Positions 24,501 through 36,600 of a stretch of 64,000 nt of DNA are shown here, one piece after another. A program made the translations under genes and the position numbers. The first letter of the stretch is position 1. Each line of letters opens with the position of its first letter. The notes beneath the pieces were generated by a model that was given only the letters and a program-made list of their open reading frames with translations, did no database searches and was not told the origin of the DNA. The stretch lies in NCBI GenBank assembly GCA_963377175.1, contig CAUJNA010001646.1:883594-947593 (forward strand). Direction: 5' to 3'. Source of the stretch: Effrenium voratum (taxonomy: Eukaryota > Sar > Dinophyceae > Suessiales > Symbiodiniaceae).

Positions 24501-27500
24501 GGTTGAGATAATTATTGAGACTGGTGATGGTGGTGTTGGTTTGTGTTGTGTGTGTGAGTTTGTGTGTTGGTGTGTGTGTGTGTGTCTTTGTGTCTCTGTG
24601 TCTCTGTGGCTGTGTGGCAAGTACAAACCTGTCAACAAATGGATTTGCTCCTGGCCTTTAAACAGCGGCACAGAGTGCCCTTTTCTGAGTAGGGTGTCGG
24701 CCAGGAGAACAACATCCAGATCACCTTCAAGTGCAACGAGGCGTCTCGGATCAGTCTGACCGATTGAATCCGAGCTCCTGGTTCGCTCAAGCCGTGCCTT
24801 GGCTCCCTTGCCAACACCTGGGGTCTGACTTCTCCAGACCAAGCTGTTTGGGGACCTTGTAGTGCCCTTCTCTCACCTTTTTTGGGAGAGGGTTCCCCCA
24901 CTAAAATAGAGTACAGAAAAAAATCGGGTACCCTTATTCTAACCTCTCCACTGGAGGACCTAGTTGCACGTCAGTTTCGTGGCTGGTTCAACAAAAAGAG
25001 ATAGAGCTCTGGGCTCTTGAAGTCTTAGTTTTGAGCCGGTAGGGCTTGAAGGAAGCGAACCACAGCTGGAGGGTCTCAGGCCGCTATGGCTAGGAACCAT
25101 CGTAACCCTTGCGACCCAACCTACCCCCTTAAAGACATTTTGCGACACCGCAACGGGCCGCTCACATGGAATCACTGTTCATCTTGGCGTTTTCATTCTT
25201 GATGGTCCTTTTTTGGATTTGCTCAGCTGGACAAACTAATACAGGGTACAAGGTTGAAATGTTGAAAACGCAAACTAATCTCAGGTTGCCAGTGGATTGG
25301 GTGACTGGGGTGGAACACCCGACTGGAAATCGGTACTTTCACCCCCCCCCTCCGATTTGTTTTGCAGTCTGTCATTTGAGGTCAACCAACTATGGACCAA
25401 TCACACTAATTATATTCTTCCATTTGCTTTCGAATAATTGTTATTCCCCCTGTTGGTTTTGAGGGACTCTATCACTACTGTTCTTTTTTTTCTCCAGGGT
25501 CTTAACCAAATGGAAGTCTTGGGTTGGGCAAAAGCTGAGGCAGCCCGCCCTGGCAGTGCAAAGTCATGTGGTTTGCCTGGCGGCCACGCAACGCAGTCTC
25601 GCTGCTTGGGTTTGTGGAATCCCTCGTTTCCGGCTGCTTTGGAGGCGCAGTGCTACTGTTAATAAACATGTGTTTCAGCCCAACATCCAGGAAAGAGTAC
25701 ATACAAAACTCCTGACAGCCCTTGATAGAGGGCAATGATTCAGAGCTTACCTTCTGGTATTCACAACTCAAAATTTGTAAGTTTAATACCCGCCTTTAAA
25801 CTTTGAATTGACAGATCCAACAAAGTGCATTGAGCAATTTCATAATACAAAAACCTTTCTCGGCAAATTATCGAGGGCAAGCTTCGCATCATTGGCCACC
25901 GCCACAGAAAAACTCAATGGAGATCACATCTCCTTCATTCCCCCCTCTTCTTAGCTTTGCACAGGGGTGGACCTCCAAACGGCGGGTTTCCTCTTGGTTT
26001 CCCTTCAGCACCTATGGGGCCATAAAACCCGTACCCTCAGTGAACATCCCAATCCCCACTAGAATAGACTAAGATGGGTGGTGCACCTACCCCAAAATGG
26101 TACCATTGGTTTTGACCCACAGCCATGTCACAGCCTGTGGCACTTGGCGCGGCCGTGAGGAGTTGAAGATTCTTGAAGCAAGCAGCAAGTTCTCGGCACG
26201 CCCTTCCTGCCAAGTCTTGGGGCCCCAAACCACTGAACAGGGGGCAAGGTGATATGGGGAGCCCTTGGTCCTACATGAGACCCCATAGCAGGGCCAATCG
26301 TTTTGATGCTGCTGTTCTGGGCTCGCCTGCTCTGGAGAAAGCAAAAGCAAGTTGAACAACTAGGTCCCCCAGCAGTTCCCTTCTCTCCCCTTTTTTGGTT
26401 GGGAGGGTTCCCCTACTAAAATAAACTACAGGAAAAAAATCGGGTACCCTTATTCTAACCTCTCTACTGACTCTACTGGACCTAGACAAGTTGTGTTTGC
26501 GACTCTCAGGACGCCATCCTTGCGCCTTGGGCCAGGCTTGCCGGGGCTACTGCCGCGTCACCCGCAGCGACTCGGGGGAGACGAGCCTCAGCATCAACCG
26601 CATTCTGAAGGCGGGACACGTCTCCCACGAATCAGACAGGGGAAGCAAAACCAAGTTTTGGGGTTTTGAAACCTACTGTGGATGGACGAAATCCATTTCG
26701 CACCACCTAAGGAAGCCTGGCATGAGTCGATTCTGCTGTAGATACTAATGAACTATGTTTTCCCATGGTTTTGAAGTGGTGCAGGACTTCGTCGATCCAC
26801 TGTATGAATATTCACAGCACTTCAAAAGGGACCTGAAAGAGGAAAGCGTCCTTTGAGTAGTTGAGTTGCACCCCCCACCTTTGGCAGAAACGTCCGAAAT
26901 GGCTCCAAGCCTTATCAAAACACTGGGAATGGCTTGGCCTATGGTTACGTCCCTAAGGATTTTTGAGCGACCATAGATCCCCTGGAAATGTGCAAACTTA
27001 GGCATCCCGCTTGGATTGTGCTTACATGGAAAGCAACAGCAAACCCACCAGCGTAGCTGTCCTTTCCGGAAGCAGTTTGGTTGCAAATAGCTGGATTCAT
27101 CGATTGCGGTCTGGTTCGAACCATTTGCCAGCACCGGGTACACCAATGTCCATATTAATACCAACAGATGAAGGTGTACTCTTCCCTTGTTGAAAGCCCT
27201 GATTTGGGAAGTGGACCTTGGAGTGCACAAGGAAGTGCCGCGTGGGCGCAGCTCGGTCCAGTCTTGACCCAAGGTGTCCTTTACCATGAAGTAGCCTACA
27301 GCCTGCAGGCACTTTTTGAGGTCCGCAACCCGGGAATGGAGGTGCTGCTCCATTCAGTGGAGGGTCCAACGCTTGAGGTAATGATTGTACGACCATTGTC
27401 GGATGATCATATAATATCACCATGGGAACGTGACCCTCCGTAAAGGGCACAACAATTCGCGCGCCGCCAGCCAATTTCAGTTGGGGAAAACTGTGCAATG

Positions 27501-30500
27501 GTTTCGTGCAGGGGGTTGGCTTTTGGGCTTCCTTGGAAAGGCAGGTGGGGCATGTTTTCAAGCTTTACCCATAGCCCAGGTGTCCCAACAAGGAAATGCA
27601 TGGTTCTGTGACATTGAACCTACGCACTGGGTTGCCGCTGAGTCACCTTCATGAGATGCAGAGGAGTATCATTGTCGGGGCATGTTGTGCTTCTTCTATC
27701 ATGGCTTCGACTTTTGATAGGGAATCCCCTCCAAAGTGGTTGGTGGCAGTTGGTGGATTTGAATCCCCACCTACATCATGTCCACCCAAGGGTCCCCCAT
27801 TAAAGCTCACACCCACATGGATCTCCACCCCTAGATTCGACCATTCTGGTGAAGGATTCTCTGTGGCACCCTGTGACGAAACAGAAGAGGTGAGGTTCCA
27901 CCCCTCAAAGCGATGCAATGCATGGAAGGAGTACCCTTTGCAAAGGAGCCCTTTCCCATAACCTTCCCCGTTGCGGCCACAAGGGAGGGTGGGTAGAATT
28001 CGACTTGGGTATGGGTCAAAATTAAACGACCAGGGGACCGCAGGTTTGAGTCATTGGTTCTATTTCCCAGGGTTCTGTTTTGGGTACCGGTTTTTTGACC
28101 CACGGCCACTTGAGGCGGGGAGTTCGATTGGAGAAGCGCAGGACTTCGAACGGAGCCCCCTGCTGAACCGCCAGGCCGACTACTACGCGGACCAGCTGGG
28201 CGATGCGTCGGCCTCCGCCACCATCGATGTGTCGCGCCTGGAGGATCGAAGATCTGACGAATCTCCCAGGGCATGACTTGAGGGCCTGCAGTAGCCTAGA
28301 AGTACTAGGTCCCCCAGTAGTGCCCTTCTCTCCCCTGTTTTGGTTGGGAGGGTTCCCCCACTGAAAATAGACTACAGGAAAAAAAATCGGGTACCCTAAT
28401 TCTAACCTCTCTACTGGAGGAGCTACAGTATCAACAAGCACTGTGCTCCGGCCCTTCCAGTTCCACGGACTTGTCGCACTCCGATTTGTGCTAGCACTCG
28501 CCCGCAGACGTCGCAGGTGGCCATGGATTTTAATAGGGAACCACCGCAAAAGTGATTGGTGGACATGAATCCGCTCATGTAAATGAGGTCCACCAAAAGA
28601 TCCCTTATTAAAATTCACAGCCATGCAGCAGGTGGCCTGTCAACACTTCGTGTGTGTATGACGCAGTAGTTGCACTCCGCATGCCAAGCCTGTCCCGATG
28701 GCCACACTTTGGCGGCTGAATCAATGTGGCTGTGGGTCAAAAATAGGTACCCGTTTTGGGAACCCCGGTAAATTGTGCCAAAGCTCCTGGTGGTTTAATT
28801 TTGACCCATACCCATGTACCTCTTGAATTGAGTACTTGTACAAAGGAGCAGGGTACTAGGAAAGGGTTGGTGATTCTGGTTATAACCCAAGGGGCTTGCA
28901 ACAATGGGTTCAGTGGCTAAAAGCCCGAGGTCAGTAGATCCCAGTGACCAGCAGGCACCCATCCATTGTCCGTGTGTTCAAGGGTGGTTTCCTTGGTTTC
29001 CTTCTACATGGGTAAATGGCTATGGGTCAAAAACAAACCACCAGGGGACCGCAGGTTTTAGTCCTTGGTTCCGTTACCCAGGGTTCCATTTTCTTTGGGG
29101 TACCCATTTTTGACCCACACCCAAATGAAGTCACTGGGAAGGTTTCCTTTCAGCACTGCTGTTTGGAGGACGATGCCAGCCTCGCGCTGCTGGAGAGAGC
29201 CACACTCTATGACGTCTACTGCCGGTGGCCCCGGAAGCTCAGTGCCGTGTTCAGTTTGGTTTCTGTTTGGTTGAAAGCAACACAACGATGGTGGTGAAAG
29301 ATAGGTACCTGGACCCTGAAACTACCCTTCAAAATGGGGGTTGGCCCAAAATTATGGGGTGACTTCCCTTTTTAATAGGTGGTTTGAGGTACTCAACATA
29401 GCAGCCTGGTAAATGTTACCAAGGACCAAAAACTGCGGTCCGATTCCTGGGTTGTAATTTTGACCCATACCCACCTGGCATTGTTTTCAGTTTGTGTTTT
29501 GTCGTTTTTGGTTCCACAAGTCAAGCAATGCCCTCGGCGTCTCGGTGTTGGTCTTCTCAACTTGTTGCTGAGCGCTGGCTTGGGAGGGAGATTAAACGTC
29601 ATGGGAAAGGCAGACAGGCAGCGTGGAGAACCGTGCCTATGTGTTTCCTTGAAAGTGTGTTCACGAAACCTAGCACAGGGAGTTCTCCAAGCTTTAGCTT
29701 CTTTTCTTTAAGGGGCTGAGCTTCCCACAATGCCTGATTTAATCAGGGTTTGGGGGGAGGGGGGGGAGGGGGGCCGTTAGAAAGCCTGATTCGCAATGAC
29801 ACATCCTTACCTAGAGCACCCCCCCCCCATAATCTCGTCCACATGTTTGCAGCTGGGGAATCTGTGTTTCTGGATGTTCATTTAGGATTGCTAGTCTTAA
29901 TATCTTAGCCACTCCTGAGTCGTACATGTCGTTGTTGGGCTGGCTAGGCTAGCCTTTCGTTCACCCACCTCTCAAATCGTGTTCGCTCGGCATACGCTAT
30001 GTTTTCTCAGACACGTAACCCATTGTTTCAAGCGTGCATGAGGCACATTCAGCTCAAGCCGATTGAAATGCATGTTGATGCTTAAAATAGGGCTTGATGT
30101 TCAAAGAGGATATAGAAGCTTAGCCCATGATTTTCCAAAAGGAAGCCTAAATGGGGATGGGCATTTGTTTCATTTTTCCAGACCCCCCCCCCATTTGTTT
30201 AATTTTTCCAGACCCCCCCCCCATTTAACATCCGAGGGACCCTGACATAGGGATTGTCCTTGCCCGCTGCCGGTTCAGGTTGGAGCCGGGACGAAGCGGT
30301 GCAGCATTCCTGCTATGCGCAGGCGGAACGTCGCATCCATGCAGCGACCCTTGAGATGAAGCTACAAGACCTGGTTCCTTGGCTCCCCCTCTTTTTTTGT
30401 CCTCTTGGCCTTTTCCAAGGCCAATTTTCGCTGTGGTACTTAGTAACTTAGCAACTTAGCGCTTCCATTTCCGTGAGAACGGATTCAAGTGCGGCCTCTC

Positions 30501-33500
30501 GAACTCGGAAGGCGCCCAGTGCATCATGCACTACCTACCCGCGCAGGAACTACCAGGCCATCCGCTTTTCCGATCCGATCGGCTCGAGGCAGAGGCCTTT
30601 ACTTCTCCTTGGAACCTGGGGGTTTTTCAGGGGTCCCTGTATTTCCATGTCGTGTGGTTGTAAACATCGCCTTTTTGGCCCATGAAAGGTGAGTGTCCCT
30701 TGGCGGGGGTGATGTTTAAAGGGGGAATATCCTGGGGGTTCATGTGACGTGGATGGATCAAAACGCTTAAACAGATATCCAGCCTTTACTGGAGGGCTCT
30801 TGCTAAGATCATGGCTGGCGCTGGTGTAGGCAAAGCTGCGTTGCTGCATGTTCTGGGGTATGAGCAAGCCCAGTGAATGCCACTTGTCAGCTTAGTAGAT
30901 GACCAGCCAGTTTACTTTTAGTGTTTAAGGTGGTTGTGTTGGTGCCCGCTCTGGAGGCCCGTTTCAGACCACTTGGTACGGAATCGTTCTTTTTGGCCCC
31001 TGATGTTTCAAACAATTATCGAGTTTGGGGAGACGTTTGAAGATGGAGCCTGGGAGCCTGAATGGCGCCTACTTGATTTCTTTTGAGTGTTTAAACACGA
31101 AGCTAGTGCATAACCACGACACACAAAGCGCAACAGCAACAGAGACAAAAAAACAGCCACAAGAACCGGTACAACCTCGACAGTAACCAGTGGAAGAAGG
31201 AGCCGCCCAAAACAGCCAAACTTAATTCTCAAACATACACTCCGTTCATACAGTCTCGGTCAATTTCGTGCATTGAGGCACATTCGGCTCGAGTGTAGGT
31301 GTGTCCGATTCACTCATGATTTGCGTTTGCTTGCTAGATGGCTCAAATGTGCCAAGCCCCCTGCTTCACCTGCGGCGGCTTCAACATATTGCCGTGCAAT
31401 GGCAGTTATGCACTCAGCATTATCCCTTGCATTCTCCGGTCCCAACATGCCTGTGCCACTAGCCACGAGCCAACGCGAGCCGCCTGAAAGTCTGCAGCTG
31501 CAATCCTTACTTGGCCCATGCCCTGGCAGAACCACACACACAACCACCATATGCCTGTTTTGCTTGATCGGCAACGAACGCGCACTAAAAGTAAGCCAGC
31601 CACCAATGGACATTGCAAAACAGGACAACACCGTTCAGAATGTTGATGATGGTTGATGTTCCAGACACCCAGCACAAAAAAAGAAACAAAAACATAAAGG
31701 AGCATAGCGGGTACCAATGGGAAACTGGAAATCTCTTGGCCAAATCGCCAGAGTCTACTGGCAGTGGAGCTGACGAAGTGGTGAACCTCGTCAAGATCCT
31801 GCCCCACTTCACACTTGCGCAATTGGTCCAAAACGGAAGCTAGCAAGGCCGAATAGCTCCTATTTGCCCTTGTTGGATCCTAATAGCCATTTTGGTCGAT
31901 TTTGATCTCAATTTCGTAGGATGCTGAAGCTCTCTTTTTTTCACATTGGACATCTCAGGCTAGAGCAAAGGGCCAAAGATAAGCCAGAGAACGCCTTAGC
32001 GCAGTGTATGTTGGGTATGGCGCAGACTTGCTTGTGCTTTTGGATAATGATTCCTTTGTTCCTCCCTGCTCCTCGCTCCCACCATCATTCTTGCCATGCC
32101 CACTCATAGCAGTACAGACGACGGCTTTCAAACCCAGGAGCCTTGGAATTTGCCAGTTAGCTGCCCACTGTTCGGAAGCACAAGCGTTAGTTTGTCAGGT
32201 TTCCCTGATGCGTGATTGGAGTTGACGCGTTCTCCACTTTCACCGAGCAGTCAAATGCCTGTAGCCGGCTCCTTTCAGAATCAAAGAGAGACAGCCCTTA
32301 TTGTGAGGGGTCTTATTTCGCCGGCAGTGGGCGGTCAACCCTTATTTGGCCTTATTCGATAGGGGCGTCCCCACCAGGAGGGTGGGTGGTTGTCAACACA
32401 CACATGATACAGCAGAAAGGGGTGACACCTGTTCTGATGCAACAGTCGTATATCAGTTGGCAAATTCGAGGGTGACACCCACAAAGAGGAGCAACCTCAT
32501 TGCTTTTGAACGGAAGCCAAAAGGAATCTATCCACTTGGGCTGTTCGATCCGCTTTTTTGTTTGTGTTGAGGTCCATCCAAGAACCCGTGTGTTTCATGC
32601 CATTGTATTAGTGGTACCGTTGCTTCCCAAACAATCCCTTTTGCGTGGGCTTACCGTTTGCTTCAATTGATCCCCCCTTCGAACATTGGCCCAGAAATTA
32701 CCTCCTGTTCAAGCAGCTTGTAACTGGATCCTGATAATGTATGTGTTCCTTCTGAAAAACAACTCATTCAGGCAAATTGATGATTCGTACATTCCCGTGG
32801 TACCCGCCTTTCCCATGGACTGGATAGAACACATGCATGGCTGCTTAAACAGCATTCCGGAGGATATCTTGGGCCCAAGTCGCATGCGCTTTATATTTTG
32901 CAGGTAGCCAGGATTGTAAACCACTTCTCATGTTAAGTATGTCCTTTTTCCGTGAGTTAAATCCCTTGTGCCTACTGCAGGAGACTGAGAAATTAGAATG
33001 GGGGTGCTGGGTTGTACTGGTCATGATGATTGGGGCAAGCCATCGTTATTTTGCAAGCCCATTGCATAAATCAGCTGCCAACAGGGTACCGGGTTGCCTT
33101 TGGAACCATGTCATGCTTGGAGTAGACCATACTGTGGATGGAGAAATTATTGCACCACTTGGAAACCATGGTTGAAATCATTCTTTGTTGGTTAAACAAA
33201 TGCATTCGAATCAGACACCAGGTGGTTTCGGTGGTGAACGATTTCCGGATTTCACGATCCACAGTACCACGTACCGCACCTTCCGCCCCTCCGCTCGCAG
33301 CTTCACGTGGCTTCACGCCGATCCCGGGCCGAGCCAAAGGCCAAAGGCCACGTCGCCAGGCGCAGAGCTACGTGGACACGGCCTTCGGCGGCACACCGCC
33401 GGCTACGGTCACCAACGTCGCGGGCCTGCCCGGAGGGCGAAGCCGGCTCAGTTGGGAAACGTGAACCTGCGAATGAGTGTGTGTGTGTGCGCGCTTAGTT

Positions 33501-33638
33501 TGTTTGGTTGTTTGGTTGGTCGTTTGTTTGATTGACAGCTTGTTTGTTTGTTTGTTCGTTTTGTTTGATTGTTTGTTTGTTGGTGTGTGTGTGTGTGTGG
33601 TGTGTGTGTGGTGTGTGTGTGGTGTGTGTGGTGTGTGT

Positions 33639-33689
<51 letters not shown>

Positions 33690-36600
33690 TTTGTTTGTTT
33701 GTTTGTTTGTTTGTTTGTTTGTTTGTTTGTTTGTTTGTTTGTTTGTGTGTGTTTGTTTGTTTTGTTTGTTTGTTTGTGTGTGTTTGTTTGTTTTGTTTGT
33801 TTGTTTGTTTGGTTTGTTTGTTTGTTTGGTTGTTTGTTTGTTTGTTTGTTTGTTGGTGTGTGTGTGTTTGTTTGTTTGTTTGTGTGTGTTTGTGTGTGTG
33901 TGTGTTTGTATGTTTGTTTGTTTGTTTGTTTGTTTGTTTGTTTTTTTGTTTTGTTTGTTTGTTTGTTTTGTTTGTTTGTTTGTTTGTTTGTTTGTTTGTT
34001 TGTTTGTGTGTTCGTGTGCTTGTTTGCTTGTTTGTTCGTTTGTTCGTTCGTTGGTTCGTTCGCTCGCTCGCTCGCTCGCTTGCTTGCTTGCTTGTTTGCT
34101 TGTTTGCTTGCTTGTTTGCTTGTTTGCTTGTTTGTTTGTTTATTTGTTTGTTTGTTTGTTTGCTTGGTGGTTTTGGTTGTTGTGTTTAGCCCTTAATCAG
34201 TGGTTTGGATTGGTGGTTTTGTAGAGGTACCCTGTCCAAAGACGGCTCCCAATTTGGGACTCTGGGCATGTTTGTGTTTCCACGAAAGTGTCAAAGTGGT
34301 GGGTGTTGGGCGCTGCTCACGTTCATTTGAGTCTGTCAAAGAAACGGATTCGGAAGTTTCCCATTTGCCCACAAAAAATCAAACCACGAATCCACCTATC
34401 CAAACCACCAAGTGAGGGTTAGCCACCAGTCCACCAACATGAAGCCCATCAAAGGGTCCCTTCAGGAAAATCGTCCAAACCAGGACTGATTCCTCGAAGC
34501 CTTTATCACATGAAACCTGCGTTCCAAAGTGAGTCCGTAGCAAGCCAAAGGTTCACCTTTGAATCTGCGTCCCTTGTGGAACAGTTGAGTTGTTGGTTGC
34601 CACTTTCCGTGAGTCGCCAAGGCAATCCACGTTTAAAGTGACGTCATGCAGATGCCCATGTCTGCATGACAGAAAGGGTTATTTCCACTTAACGTGACAA
34701 AGTAGTCTTGGGGATGGGTTCCCACTTCACTTTGATATAGCAGGAAGGCTGCTTGTCCACATGCTTCCATGTCAATGTCAAACGTCAGTTGCGCAGAGAA
34801 ATATTTTCTGTACCTCCCGGTGTGCGGGGTTCTCTTTTGAATGTCGAAAGCGGCCAGGAAAATTCTGCACGCGCGGGGCTCAGATGTGGAGTGCCATTTG
34901 GCCAGGCATTGGTTCCTAGGAGCAGAGGGTGCAGTGGATGGCCGGGCTTGGTTGCTTTTGTTGTATGTATATCGTCACATGCTGGTGCTCAGTAGGGAAT
35001 GAGGGAATGAACCTGGAGAGTCCCTGAAAGGAAACCATAGGGGATGCAAATGTGAGTGGCGTACATCCAACACAAGCCTGGACTTGCTGTTGCAATAGAA
35101 ATCCCACAACCCCAACAGTGGCTCCCCCTAAAAGAGACGCTGGGGCTCAAACCACCATTACAGCAATGGTTGGGTTCATGTGTCACAACCATTGTTTCAG
35201 GAATTCAAAGAGACGATGGTTGGGTTCATTTGTCACCAGTGGTTTTCTTGTCATCCAAATTGGGTATCATATGTCCTGGGACTGGATATATGGACCTGGG
35301 AATCCCCCCCTTCTTAGCCCTGGTGTGAAAACCTCGGTTGCCATTCTTTTCATGGGGTGGCGTTGGGAACCCGACGGGGGGTAGGTGGATCCTTCAGGTT
35401 CGTACCCCGGACATCACACCTCCCACCATCATCTTTGTGGAAGCGGCGGCGCCTCCACGCTTAACGGGGGGACACTGTTGGGAACGAGGCCGGTTGGGCT
35501 CAACTGGGTGCTAAATCGTCCAGAGTCGAGTGCTTGTTAAAAAAAAACAACAAGTAAGAGGGGATGGAGATTTGTTGTTTTTGCCAGCCCTCCATTCAAC
35601 ACTCGGTTCTTTCTTGAGGGTCTATCAGAAGGTAGGTATCCCCTTCTTTGGCTGGATTTGTTCGGGTTGAAGCAAAAAGAAACGGTTCCCGCACACGCAC
35701 TTGCCGCCGGATTTGGAATCAGGCGAGGGTTTGCCACCTCTATGAGTCAGTAAGCGCGGGAAAGCCGGCCAGCCAAGCATTTGAGCAGCAGACAAGAGTA
35801 CTGGTGGTCTGTTGTTGCCTTCGGGCCCGCTAGTCTATTCTGCCGGTGTCACGCAAATTGCTGGGGATCGTGCAGCACAGACATCACAAGGCGGAAAAAA
35901 GCAGCAGGTAGTCTGCTCTTCATTTGGAGAGGACATGGTGGGCCTGCGCAATTGAACCAAAGGTGATATTGCCCGCGGCTCAATATCCATTGGCACCCAT
36001 CCGGCTCCAAATGGCCATATTTATTGGCCAGGGTTGTTTCAATATCCTGTAGCTGTCCCGGAAACAACGGTCCGGGTGTTGATGCCGGTTTTCGCTGGTG
36101 ATTGTAATTCCTGTTCCTTTGCTTGTCGCCGACGCGTTTTCCTCCTGGCTATTCCACTTGGTTACAAAATGCAAAGGTTGATGCCATTATTTCACTCATT
36201 CTTTTGGGCAACCACCAACCACTAAACTTCGCTGTGGTTGGCAAATATCTGTAAACAAATAATAAGCCTAAGGATGTTTGAACAGTGGCTTCATTTTGAA
36301 ACCGGAGATTGGGCCAAGCCATTCCAGCCAGGAGCGTGGTGTGGAAAACTAGGTTTTAAGGATTTGTTTCTGTGACATCAGAGACATTTCGTTGAAATAC
36401 AAAATCAGTTATGGGAATTGGCCACTTTGGCATCACAGAACGAGCTAGTTGAAGGACCACAGTGACGAAAACCACGCATTTCGGGAGACCCGACGTTCAC
36501 ACACACATGTTGAGACCACAAGAACCCTGCAGAGCGTGGTTTTTTTTTTAGCCAGGAGTCCACGCAAGAGTCCTCCATCACTGTGACGCTGCAGCTGGAT

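Noticed and set aside
30279..30360. Candidate exon after cggttcag
   Set aside because: Two frames (VGAGTKRCSIPAM and SRDEAVQHSCYAQAERR) each partly resemble the module; neither could be joined in phase.
33477..34224. Frames of over 200 codons rich in Cys/Val/Leu/Phe
   Set aside because: Translation of TG and TTTG repeats.
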